Below are positions 18,253-26,362 of a stretch of 64,000 bases of DNA, piece after piece; position 1 is the first letter of the stretch; every line of letters starts with the position of its first letter. The DNA comes from Streptomyces sp. NBC_00353 (GTDB taxonomy: Bacteria; Actinomycetota; Actinomycetes; Streptomycetales; Streptomycetaceae). Position numbers and translations under genes: made by a program. The notes under the pieces are model-generated. The model worked only from the letters and a program-made list of their open reading frames with translations, had not been told where the DNA came from and did no database searches. The stretch is taken from NCBI RefSeq assembly GCF_036108815.1, contig NZ_CP107985.1, forward strand, positions 310,001 through 374,000. The letters are read 5' to 3'.

Positions 18253-18309
18253 CTCACCGCGGACGTCGGCCGGCCGGGGACAGCTCTTGGTGCCCAGGGC
18301 CTCGTGCCG

Positions 18310-18843
18310 TCAGTGCTCCAGCGCGGGAAGGCCGGTCAGGCCGGTGTCGAGCATGATGCGGTCGACCGTCTCGGCGAGGGTGCTGTCGGCCTCGATGACG
18401 GTCTCGATGCCGCCGGGCAGCAGGTCGAGTTCCCGGTACCAGTCCCGCAGCTGCGGCTCACTGACCTCGTGCGCGATCGGCTTGGTGGCGTGGCGGGCAA
18501 GGGTCTGATCGAACGGCACGTGCAGGTAGTAGCCATGGGTCGGGCCGCGATGGTCGGCGCGCAGCCGGGCGAGCATCTCGCCGTAGTGGTCGGCATACAT
18601 GAGCCCTTCGACGACCACGTGGTACCCGGCGTCCAGGGCGTAGCGGGCCGTCAGGTCGATCAGCCCGATGTTCGCCGCGCCGGGCCGGTCCCGCTCGCGG
18701 AGCACGATCCGGCGCAGGTTGTCCTGGCCAACGAGGGCCAGGCCGCGGCCGAAGCGGTCGCGGATACCGGCCGCGACGGACGACTTGCCCGAGGCGCTGT
18801 TCCCTCGCAGGACGACCAGCCTCGTTTCTTCGGTACCCACCAT
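18310..18843 (-). CDS. P-loop kinase, zeta-toxin/AAA type
   Basis: A 177-residue nucleotide-binding protein with Walker A GNSASGKSS near the N-terminus, QDNLRR next, and VVVEGLMYADHY as the Walker B-like strand, as in small-molecule kinases of the zeta-toxin/chloramphenicol-phosphotransferase group. The ATG at 18843 has no ribosome site, and a start nine codons upstream is possible. No antitoxin gene is adjacent, so a small-molecule kinase role is more likely than a toxin. Convergent with the phosphatase gene. Confidence 0.75.
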   Translation of the reverse strand: MVGTEETRLVVLRGNSASGKSSVAAGIRDRFGRGLALVGQDNLRRIVLRERDRPGAANIGLIDLTARYALDAGYHVVVEGLMYADHYGEMLARLRADHRGPTHGYYLHVPFDQTLARHATKPIAHEVSEPQLRDWYRELDLLPGGIETVIEADSTLAETVDRIMLDTGLTGLPALEH

Positions 18844-18999
18844 CACCCGCGCGAGGCTACCTGCGGCCACTGACAGCGCCGGTGAGTCGACAGGGGCTGC
18901 ATCGACATGGCCGTTCGCGCCCTGAGCGGCGACGTACCCGAACCGCGCATCCGCGCCCTGGCCCCGGTCTTCATCGATCGCCTGCGATACCAGAGGTCA

Positions 19000-19215
19000 A
19001 GGGAGTACCCAGCAGACCGTTGTCCCCCTGGGGCCGTCCCATTGCGGGGCGCAGAACGCCACGCAATCACTGGGACGAGATGGTCGTGGAGCAGCGGCCG
19101 GCCGTCGCGGGATTCGTAGTGCCGCAACCGGGCGGCGATCACCCCGGGTTCGGCGCGCTCGGGGGTGCTGTCCCTTCCGCGGCGCACGATCAGCAGGCCC
19201 GAGCGCGTCATCTCT
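19000..19215 (-). pseudogene. TrwC/TraA-type relaxase fragment
   Basis: Leftward frame gives GVIAARLRHYESRDGRPLLH, then DHLV, the RHYESRDG...LHDH block of actinomycete MobF relaxases that contains metal-ligand histidines. Sequence on either side is out of frame or unrelated. A second fragment of the same domain lies at 42830-43060. The rest of 18844-19206 holds no supported gene. Confidence 0.6.
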
Positions 19216-19247
19216 GTTCGAGATGACAGACATCATGATTCATCTCA
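19207..19247. promoter_or_regulatory. Repeated half-sites before MFS gene
   Basis: GTCATCTC-TGTTC-GAGATGAC is a perfect palindrome (19207-19227), and a further TCATCTC half-site follows at 19241-19247. It lies about 125 bp before the MFS start. The regulator is unknown. Confidence 0.5.
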
Positions 19248-19369
19248 CCCATCGAGGAAGCATCGGAACCGTGCCGACGCTGGACGAGGCAGCCGAGCGG
19301 CCAAGAGCCGCGCGGCCACCGTCCAGCCCACCGGGACCGCCCCGCCGGTTCCCGTCACGAGAGGGTGTC

Positions 19370-20635
19370 GTGTCCGCTTCCCCCGCTCCCCAGTCCCCGC
19401 AGCGGCCCGCGTCCGCCAAGTCCGCCGAGTCCGCCCACAGCGTGCCGGGATGGCTGGTCGGGCTGCTCGCCGTGGGCTCGGGCATGACCGTGGCCAACCT
19501 GTACTACGCCCAGCCGCTGCTGTCCTCGCTCAGCCAGGTCTTCCACCTCGACACGGCCACGGCCGGCTTGCTGATCACCGTGACCCAGATCGGCTTCGTG
19601 GTCGGCATGCTCTTCCTCGTGCCGCTCGGCGACCGGCTGGAGAAGCGCCGGCTGGTCACCGTGCTGCTCGCCGTCGCCACCGTCGCGCTCGCGGTGGCCG
19701 GTTTCGCGACCAACTTCCCGATGCTGTTCGCCGCGTCGCTGGTCAGCGGCGCCACATCGGTGGTCGCCCAGATCCTCGTCCCGTACGCCGCGAGCCTCGC
19801 GCCCGACCACGCCCGCGGCCGCATCGTCGGCCGCGTCATGAGCGGCCTGCTCGCCGGCATCCTGCTCTCCCGCACCGTCAGCAGTCTGGTCTCCGACGTC
19901 GCGGGCTGGCGCTACGTGTACTTCGGTTCCGCGGTCCTGATGGCGCTCCTCGCCCTGGCGCTGCACGTGGCACTGCCGAAACAAGCCCCCACCACGTCGC
20001 TCGCCTACGGCCAGGTGCTGCGCTCCACGTTCCAGCTGGTGCGCACCCACCCCGCGCTGCTGCGCCGGGGGCTGTACCAGGCGGCGATGTACGCCGCGTT
20101 CAGCGCTTTCTGGACCACCGTCTCCTTCGTGCTCACCGGGCCGCGGTTCCACTACTCGCCGATCGGTGTCGGAGTGTTCGCGCTCGTCGGCGCCGCCGGT
20201 GCCGCGGTGGCACCGCTGGCCGGCCGCTGGGCGGACCGCGAGCTCGCACGTCCCATGACGGGCATCGCCTTCGTCGTGGCGGCGCTGGCCTTCGCCGTGG
20301 CGGGATTCGGGCAGCGCCAGATCATCCTGATCGCACTCGCCGGGATTCTGATCGACGTGGCCGTGCAGACCACCCTCATCCTCGGCCAGCACACCATCTA
20401 CCGGCTCGACGCCGGCGCCCGTTCACGGCTCAACAGCGTCTTCATGGCCGTCTTCTTCGCAGGCGGCGCACTCGGCTCCCAACTCGGGTCGCTGGCCTAC
20501 CACGCCGCCGGCTGGACAGGGGTGAGTGTCCTCGGTGCCGCTCTGCCGCTGATCGCCCTCGCCTACTGGGTGACCGAGCGCCGCTCCGGCCGAAAGGGTA
20601 CCGAGGCCATGACCGCGGCGGCCTCGATCCGGTAA
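19370..20635 (+). CDS. MFS transporter
   Basis: A 421-residue, 12-segment major facilitator protein. YYAQPLLSSLSQVF in segment 1 and VPLGDRLEKRRLV after segment 2 match the YnfM/arabinose-efflux-like group that exports small molecules. I chose the GTG at 19370 because GAGAGGG precedes it, while the earlier in-frame ATG at 19223 would add about 49 proline-rich residues and overlap the operator. It faces a LysR gene across a strong bidirectional terminator. Confidence 0.87.
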   Translation: MSASPAPQSPQRPASAKSAESAHSVPGWLVGLLAVGSGMTVANLYYAQPLLSSLSQVFHLDTATAGLLITVTQIGFVVGMLFLVPLGDRLEKRRLVTVLLAVATVALAVAGFATNFPMLFAASLVSGATSVVAQILVPYAASLAPDHARGRIVGRVMSGLLAGILLSRTVSSLVSDVAGWRYVYFGSAVLMALLALALHVALPKQAPTTSLAYGQVLRSTFQLVRTHPALLRRGLYQAAMYAAFSAFWTTVSFVLTGPRFHYSPIGVGVFALVGAAGAAVAPLAGRWADRELARPMTGIAFVVAALAFAVAGFGQRQIILIALAGILIDVAVQTTLILGQHTIYRLDAGARSRLNSVFMAVFFAGGALGSQLGSLAYHAAGWTGVSVLGAALPLIALAYWVTERRSGRKGTEAMTAAASIR

Positions 20636-20649
20636 CGCCCCTCACCAGC

Positions 20650-20681
20650 CCGCCCGCCACGCCCCGGGGCGTGGTGGGCGG
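20650..20681. terminator. Bidirectional terminator, MFS and LysR
   Basis: CCGCCCGCCACGCC, loop CCGG, then GGCGTGGTGGGCGG gives a 14-bp stem with one G-U type pair, between two converging genes. Confidence 0.8.
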
Positions 20682-20726
20682 TTGCTCGCAGGGCCGAGGC
20701 ACGTGCGCGGGCCGCCCGCGCCGCGC

Positions 20727-21614
20727 TCATCCCACCGTCTCCGCCGCCGTGCGGGGGGTGATGTGCCGCAGCAGCGCCTCGACCGCGGGGGACATGTCTC
20801 CGCGACGGCGGACCACCATGACCTTCCAGGCGGGGGCGTGCTGCACGAACCGGCGGACGGCGAGATCCGGGAAACGGGCCGCGATCGACGCCGGCATGAT
20901 GCACACCCCGAGGTCGTGCCGGACCAACTCGGAAGCCGCCACGATGTCGTTCACCTCGAACACCGTGGACCGCTCCACGGCGGCGGCCCTGAAGGCCCGG
21001 TCCACCGAGTAGCGAATGGCCCAGCCGGGCAAGAAGTCCACGAAGGGCATGCGGGAGATCCCGTCGAGGGTCACCAGGTCGTCCTCGGCGAAGGCGCGCG
21101 CGGGCGACGACACCAGCAGCATCTCCTCGCGCGACAGCAGACGGGTCACCAGTCCCCGTTGCTGTTGCCGGTCGAGCGCCACCACGGCGAGATCCACCGT
21201 GCCCTCGCTCAGCGCCTGCCGGACGTTGGCCACCGGTGCCTGCTGCAGACGCACGCTCACCCCGGGGTGCTCCGCGCGCAGCCCCGCCAGGGCACGGTGC
21301 AGGCCGGCCCAGACGCCCTGCATGATGGCTACCGTCACGCGTCCGCGCACCTCACCCCGTACGGCGTCGACCACCGCTCGCGCCTCCTCGGCCGCGCGGA
21401 GCGCCGCACGAGCGGCGGGCACGAACGCCTCCCCCGCCGGGGTCAGCGACACGCGGTGCGTGGTCCGCTCGAACAAGGCACTGCCCAGTTCCCTCTCCAG
21501 CGCCCGCACCGTACCGGACACCGCGGACTGCACCACGTGCAGCCGCTGCGCCGCCGCCGTGAACCCGCCCTCCTCGGCGACCGCGACGACCACTTCCATC
21601 TGCCGCAGATCCAT
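20727..21614 (-). CDS. LysR family regulator
   Basis: A 295-residue regulator. The winged helix-turn-helix is at residues 1-60 (GGFTAAAQRLHVVQSAVSGTVRALE), followed by the periplasmic-binding-like effector domain that includes VDLAVVALDR. It converges on the MFS gene and diverges from the TraB-like gene at 21792. Its target is uncertain; the 180-bp divergent intergenic region is the natural candidate. Confidence 0.9.
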   Translation of the reverse strand: MDLRQMEVVVAVAEEGGFTAAAQRLHVVQSAVSGTVRALERELGSALFERTTHRVSLTPAGEAFVPAARAALRAAEEARAVVDAVRGEVRGRVTVAIMQGVWAGLHRALAGLRAEHPGVSVRLQQAPVANVRQALSEGTVDLAVVALDRQQQRGLVTRLLSREEMLLVSSPARAFAEDDLVTLDGISRMPFVDFLPGWAIRYSVDRAFRAAAVERSTVFEVNDIVAASELVRHDLGVCIMPASIAARFPDLAVRRFVQHAPAWKVMVVRRRGDMSPAVEALLRHITPRTAAETVG

Positions 21615-21791
21615 GCGAACCGCCGCCGACCTTTCCCGTCATCCGACCCAGGTGATCATCTCCACCGGCGATGACCCGCCCTGTCCAGCATCGCATCCGG
21701 TGGCAGCTTGCGCCGGAGGGAACCACGGCCCTGGGCGGGCTCGTGTCCTGATACGGGTGGAAGGGAAACCGGACGAGGTCGCGGGGGAATC

Positions 21792-22493
21792 ATGCAGATC
21801 ATCGAGGTGACCGGGTATGCCGTCCGATCTGCTGTGATCACCATGAGGCGGACAGGGACGCCACTTGAATTCGTGATCTTCCCGATGCTGCATGTGGCGT
21901 CGCCGACGTTCTACTCCCAGGTCCGCATCAGGCTCAGGGAATGTGACCTCATAGTCATCGAGGGAATCCGAGGGAAGTCGGTCGGAGTGAGTGCCCTCAC
22001 GCTTGCTTACCGGTTCGCCCCACGCCGGCGGCGCAACGGCCTGCAGGAGCAGCGCGAAGCGCTGCTGCTTCCCGAGGCCGTGCAGGTCATCAACCCGGAT
22101 GTGACCGCGGCGGAGGCGATCGCGGACCTGAAGACACTGCCACGGTGGACGTACTTGCTGCTCATGGTCGCGGCTCCCGTGATGGGCCTGGTGTTCGCGC
22201 TGCGCGGTCCGCGCGCCTTCCTCGACGAAGACCTGGTGGTCGAGGATCTGCCGTCGACACTGCGGGCGGAGATGATGGCCGACGATCCTGTGGGGCACGC
22301 GATGACCGGTCGGCGCGACCAGCGGTTGCTCGACGCGCTCGGCGAGATCCACGCGGAGCGCGGCGACGAGCCGATCCGGGTGGCCATCGTCTACGGAGCC
22401 GGCCACGTCCCGGCGATCGTGTCGGGGCTGAGGAATCGTTACGGGTACCGGCCACGTGAAGCGGAGTGGCTTACCGTCCTTGTCCCGGCGTAG
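21792..22493 (+). CDS. TraB/PrgY-like membrane-associated protein
   Basis: A 233-residue protein. It begins with a stretch resembling the TraB/GumN fold: FVIFPMLHVASPTFYSQV followed by ECDLIVIEGIRG, where the HVA and E-containing strands are conserved. A single hydrophobic segment (YLLLMVAAPVMGLVFAL) sits near residue 120, and VAIVYGAGHVPAI near the end is another family-like strand. Some TraB proteins are membrane metallo-enzymes, but the role here is unknown. GCGGGGGAATC precedes the ATG. Confidence 0.6.
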   Translation: MQIIEVTGYAVRSAVITMRRTGTPLEFVIFPMLHVASPTFYSQVRIRLRECDLIVIEGIRGKSVGVSALTLAYRFAPRRRRNGLQEQREALLLPEAVQVINPDVTAAEAIADLKTLPRWTYLLLMVAAPVMGLVFALRGPRAFLDEDLVVEDLPSTLRAEMMADDPVGHAMTGRRDQRLLDALGEIHAERGDEPIRVAIVYGAGHVPAIVSGLRNRYGYRPREAEWLTVLVPA

Positions 22494-22554
22494 ACCGCCG
22501 GGCGAAACCGGTTCTGCGCGGCCCGGCAGACAGCGGCGGCGTTACGGCTGGTCC

Positions 22555-22722
22555 GATCACGTGATGCCGAGGGCGGTCAGCCACCAGCCGGTCCGGATGC
22601 CACTTGTGCCCGGGATGCCGGGTCCGACGCTCGACCTCGGGCAGCAGCGGCCAGATCACCGCCCACAGCTCGTCATCGACTTCCCACGGCTTCGGCCGAG
22701 CCACCCAGCACCCCCGGATCAT
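22555..22722 (-). pseudogene. IS5-family transposase, N-terminal scrap
   Basis: Leftward reading gives VARPKPWEVDDELWAVIWPL, then LPEVERRTRHPGHKWHPDRL, a typical beginning of a Streptomyces IS5-family transposase. It diverges after that, and no catalytic aspartates are left. It lies between the TraB-like gene and the ECF41-controlled SDR. Confidence 0.7.
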
Positions 22723-22814
22723 CAGTCCCGGAGTGATCCGAACGAAGGCGAGCAGACCGTCCTGCCTGACGCCGGCCAGACCATCTCGACCGAGAACATC
22801 GTTTTCTGTCCACA

Positions 22815-22841
22815 TGTCAGAGATGGCCGGGCTGTCTCGTC
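22815..22841 (+). promoter_or_regulatory. Predicted ECF41 promoter
   Basis: TGTCAGA, a 16-base spacer and CGTC. ECF41 sigma factors recognise TGTCACA and CGTC at about this spacing, so there is one mismatch in the -35. It sits 57 bp before the SDR start, and the ECF41 gene follows the SDR. Confidence 0.65.
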
Positions 22842-22897
22842 TCAGGTTGCGAAGACAGGTTCTGAGAAGAACCCACCTCGACAACAAGGAGCTGGTC

Positions 22898-23665
22898 ATG
22901 AGCGAGGAGACCACACACCGGAAGGTCGCGCTGGTTACCGGGGCGAACAAGGGGATCGGCCGTGGGGTTGCCGAGCAACTCGCCGTGCTGGACATGACGG
23001 TCCTGATCGGCGCCAGAGACCCGCGGCGCGGCGAGGAGGCAGCGGCGGCGCTGCGCGCGGCAGGCGGCGACGCGCACGCGGTCACCTTGGACGTCACCGA
23101 CCAGGCCACCGTCCGCGAGGCCGCGAAGCAGGTTGAGGAGCGCTTCGGCCACCTGGACGTGCTGATCAACAACGCCGGCATCACCGGCTCCGGACAGGTC
23201 TCGCCCGAAGACGCCCACGATCAGGTCCCCAGCACCGTCGGCCTGAACATGGTCCGGGCGGTGTTCGAGACCAACGTCTTCGGGGTGATCGCGGTGACCA
23301 ACGCCATGCTGCCGCTGCTGCGGCGGTCACCGGCGCCGCGCGTCGTGAACGTCAGCAGTCACGCCGCGTCGCTGGCCCTCACCAGTGATCCGGACGGCCC
23401 CTTTGCCGCACTGCTGCCGTCTGCGGCGTACTCGCCGTCCAAGAGCGCGCTGACCGCGCTGACCGTGCAGTACGCCAATGAACTGCGCAAGGACGGCTTT
23501 CTCGTCAACGCAGCCGCCCCCGGCTACGTCGACACGGACAGCAACAACCACACCGGCTTCCTCACGGTCGCGCAGGGCGCCGCAGTCGTGGTGCGCCTGG
23601 CCACCCTCGGCGCAGACGGACCGACCGCCGGGTTCTTCAGCGAGGACGGCTCGGTGCCCTGGTGA
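22898..23665 (+). CDS. Short-chain dehydrogenase/reductase
   Basis: A 255-residue SDR with cofactor motif VTGANKGIGRG (about residues 14-24), NNAG after strand 4, catalytic YSPSK and the ANELRKDGFLVNAAAPGYV stretch. It resembles carbonyl reductases of the classical type that often reduce aldehydes with NADPH. ACAAGGAGC precedes the ATG. The gene for an ECF41 sigma factor follows in the same direction and a matching promoter precedes it, which fits the known pairing of ECF41 with an oxidoreductase target. Confidence 0.92.
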   Translation: MSEETTHRKVALVTGANKGIGRGVAEQLAVLDMTVLIGARDPRRGEEAAAALRAAGGDAHAVTLDVTDQATVREAAKQVEERFGHLDVLINNAGITGSGQVSPEDAHDQVPSTVGLNMVRAVFETNVFGVIAVTNAMLPLLRRSPAPRVVNVSSHAASLALTSDPDGPFAALLPSAAYSPSKSALTALTVQYANELRKDGFLVNAAAPGYVDTDSNNHTGFLTVAQGAAVVVRLATLGADGPTAGFFSEDGSVPW

Positions 23666-23842
23666 CGGTGGCCCTGAACAGCGGCGCGTTTCACGGGCCA
23701 CGGCGCCTTCGCGGATCACCACGTGGCCGGCCCCTCTGCCGGCGAATCAACAGGCAGTGGTAGTTGATGACCGAGTGGCGCGGCTCCTCCCACGGGAAGC
23801 CGCGCCACCCTCGTGGCGGCCAAGTTCCAAGGAGGAGCCGGC

Positions 23843-24766
23843 GTGACGAAGACCGAAGAGTTCCAGGAGCTGCGGCCGCTGCTGTTCTCGATCGCCTACC
23901 GGATCCTGGGCAGTGTGAGCGAGGCCGAGGACGCGGTCCAGGAGACCTGGCTGCGCTACCAGGCCACCTCCGCCCAGCCCGGGTCGGCCAAGGCGTTCCT
24001 GTCGACCGTGGTCACCCGGATCTCGATCGACGTGCTGCGCTCGGCCCGCGTCCGGCGGGAGGAGTACGTCGGGCCGTGGTTCCCCGAACCGCTGCTGACC
24101 GACCCGTACGAGGATCCGGCGCGGTCGGCGGAGCTGGCGGACTCACTGTCGATCGCGGCCCTGCTCCTGCTGGAGCGGCTCACTCCGCTCGAACGCGCGG
24201 TCTTCGTGCTGCGGGAGGTGTTCGCCTTCGGCTTCCCGGAGATCGCATCGGCCGTGGGACGGTCGGAGGCCGCGTGCCACCAGCTCGCGGTACGGGCGCG
24301 CCGTCACATGGAAGCGGGCCGACCCCGGTTCGAAGCCGACCGGAAAGAGCGCGAGGAGCTCGCCGAACGGTTCTTCGACGCCTTCCGGGAAGGGGATGTC
24401 GACGGGCTGGCCGAGCTGCTGGCCGCCGACGTTCAGATGATCGGTGACAGTGGCGGCAAGGCCCCGCAATTCAAGCCCGTCATCCTCGGTGCCGAGCACG
24501 TGGTCCGGGTGCTCGCGGCGTTCGTCCCGCTGGTCATCAGGGGGGCCGGCATCGTGGAGCCGCAGCAGGTGAACGGCCAGCCGGGTGCGATCCTCCGCGA
24601 CCGGGACGGCCAGGTTCTCAGCACCTGGGCGCTCGACGTACTCGACGGGCGGATCCAGATGATCCGCACGGTGAACAACCCGGACAAGCTCGGGCACGTC
24701 GGCCCCGTAGCAGATGCCTGGGCGGCCCTCCGCGAGGCGAACCAGGCACACCGGCCCACGGATTGA
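23843..24766 (+). CDS. sigJ: ECF41-type RNA polymerase sigma factor (SigJ-like)
   Basis: A 307-residue sigma factor. Region 2 (LLFSIAYRILGSVSEAEDAVQETWL) and region 4 (ERAVFVLREVFAFGFPEIAS) are followed by a SnoaL-like C-terminal domain of about 120 residues. Two landmarks of ECF41 are visible: a DGGGK-like DSGGKAPQF and NPDKL. In this group the C-terminal domain acts in place of an anti-sigma factor. GTG start at 23843 after AAGGAGGAG. Its likely target is the upstream SDR. Confidence 0.92.
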   Translation: MTKTEEFQELRPLLFSIAYRILGSVSEAEDAVQETWLRYQATSAQPGSAKAFLSTVVTRISIDVLRSARVRREEYVGPWFPEPLLTDPYEDPARSAELADSLSIAALLLLERLTPLERAVFVLREVFAFGFPEIASAVGRSEAACHQLAVRARRHMEAGRPRFEADRKEREELAERFFDAFREGDVDGLAELLAADVQMIGDSGGKAPQFKPVILGAEHVVRVLAAFVPLVIRGAGIVEPQQVNGQPGAILRDRDGQVLSTWALDVLDGRIQMIRTVNNPDKLGHVGPVADAWAALREANQAHRPTD

Positions 24767-25008
24767 CCGAACAGCCGACTGCACTCCAGGGCTGGGCTGC
24801 CGTTTGGCTCAGGCCCGCACCGGCGGGTCGGCGTGAACCACATCGTCCGCTCACTGCCCCGGAGATGTCCTGGCTCAAGGAGCGCACAGGCTCACCGGCC
24901 ACGGCGCCGGGGACGAGGGGGCGGCCGCGTCCGGTGCAGGCGCCGGCACCGGTGTGCACATGCATCGTCGGCACGAGGCCACCCAAGCGGGGGGCCGCCC
25001 TGACGTAC

Positions 25009-25043
25009 GGCGTGCCACCGCCCTGTGCGGGTGGTGGCACGCC
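25009..25043. terminator. Bidirectional terminator
   Basis: GGCGTGCCACCGCCC, loop TGTGC, then GGGTGGTGGCACGCC, a 15-bp stem with one wobble, between the converging sigma-factor and lamin-tail-domain genes. Nothing else is seen in 24767-25073. Confidence 0.82.
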
Positions 25044-25073
25044 GGATCAGATGCAATCAGTGGCAGGGTCGGG

Positions 25074-25553
25074 TCAGCGGCGGTAGCCCCAGGAGTGGGT
25101 GTCCACGGTGCGGCCGTGGTCGTCGCGCAGGGTGGCCTTGTCGGCGTAGTTGCTCCAGATGTAGTCCCGGCTGTCCTGGTAGACGTCCCGGCGGGTGTCA
25201 TCGCCGCGCCCGGTGTGGACACGGACCGTGGCCCGGCCCGCCAGGCGCAGGTCGTCGAAGCGGTACAGGTTGCCCTCACGGTCCCAGAGCGTCCACCCGT
25301 CCAGATCGACCGCGCGGCGGCCGGTGTTGGTGACCTCCACCCACTCCCTGTTCAGGGACTGGTTCGACCAGTCGTCGCGACCGGGGCTGTCGTACTGGAT
25401 GTCGCCGAGGACGACGTTGGAGTACGACTGGTGGCGGCCGTACCCGTGGCCGTGGTTGCTGTCGGCGGAAGCCGGCATCGCCACCACGGCGACAACGGAA
25501 CCGGCCGCCAGAGCGGTAGCGGCAATGCGGCGGACGGTACGGGAAGCAGACAT
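25074..25553 (-). CDS. Secreted lamin-tail-domain protein
   Basis: A 159-residue exported protein. A Sec signal peptide ends at PASA about residue 30. The mature part is an immunoglobulin-like lamin tail domain, with the family signature WVEVTNTGRRAVDLDGWTLW and VRVHTGRGDDT. Such secreted domains occur in Streptomyces alone or beside nucleases and are probably structural or adhesive. GAGAGGAC precedes the ATG at 25553. An upstream ATG at 25592 would spoil the signal peptide. Confidence 0.87.
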   Translation of the reverse strand: MSASRTVRRIAATALAAGSVVAVVAMPASADSNHGHGYGRHQSYSNVVLGDIQYDSPGRDDWSNQSLNREWVEVTNTGRRAVDLDGWTLWDREGNLYRFDDLRLAGRATVRVHTGRGDDTRRDVYQDSRDYIWSNYADKATLRDDHGRTVDTHSWGYRR

Positions 25554-26117
25554 TGACGTCCTCTCAAGTAAAGGCGCCCAGGACCTGGTCAAGGGCCATG
25601 CCGCGCGGTGCGGGCCCCGGCCCTTCAGGCCGAGAACCCACAGCCTGCGGCACCTCCCCCACCGCCGACAGCAACACCGGTCCGCGTTACTGAATGCGGA
25701 TATTTCCGTAACTATCGACTGCGTGAATCACACACCGCGCCCGGACGTGACCCTGACACCGACTGCCGGATGCACGCACCCGCCCCACAGCCGGGAGCAA
25801 GCCATTTCCAGCTCGCCCGCACGCCTTGCCGCACCACCTTGTGAGCCACCCATCCAGCAGCACGCCCATCGGTAACAGCCACAACACTGCGCAATCCAGA
25901 CACACATCGCACGACCGGACACCTGATCGACGCGGCCCGGTTTGCCGGGGTCCCGGCCAGGCGCGCGGCCAGCTCACGGCCGACGGGCGGTCAGGGGGGC
26001 GGCAATCGCGAGCGGGAACAGCGCGGGCTCTGGGGCCGGACGTGGGCGTGTGAGGTCACCGGCGAAGCGGCCCGCAGCCCTGCCGCGGCACGGTCCGGCT
26101 GCGGGATCGCCCCAGGT
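25554..26117. other. No gene recognised
   Basis: Frames on both strands are arginine/proline-rich without starts or motifs. The promoter of the lamin-tail protein must lie at the left edge. Confidence 0.45.
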
Positions 26118-26226
26118 TCATCGGGTCTGGTCGGTCGGCCGGATCAGGATCTCGTTGACGGCGACATGTTCGGGCTGGGTGACTGCGTAGACGACTGCGG
26201 CGGCGATGTCCTCGGGCTGGAGGGTT
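26118..26226 (-). pseudogene. 3' end of IS-interrupted SDR gene
   Basis: Leftward frame LQPEDIAAAVVYAVTQPEHV, then AVNEILIRPTDQTR and a TGA stop at 26118. This is the C-terminal end of a YdfG-type SDR whose first 211 codons lie at 28029-28661. The break falls between the Thr and Leu codons, with GGTT at both edges. Confidence 0.85.
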
Positions 26227-26362
26227 GCGAGCTGCTGTCGGTTTGGTGTGCGGAAGTGAGTTGTAGCGCCCGGGAGTGAGTCCGGTGGTGGGCCGGCAGG
26301 GATCGGAATGGGAGTTCTGGAGTCGAATGGGTGACCTTGGTGGTGGTTTCTCGTTGTGCTGA

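Noticed and set aside
18310..18843. A toxin-antitoxin locus
   Set aside because: No antitoxin frame with a ribosome site precedes or follows the kinase.
22898..24766. An ECF sigma/anti-sigma operon
   Set aside because: No zinc anti-sigma gene or membrane anti-sigma gene is adjacent. The C-terminal SnoaL-like domain is the known built-in regulator of ECF41.
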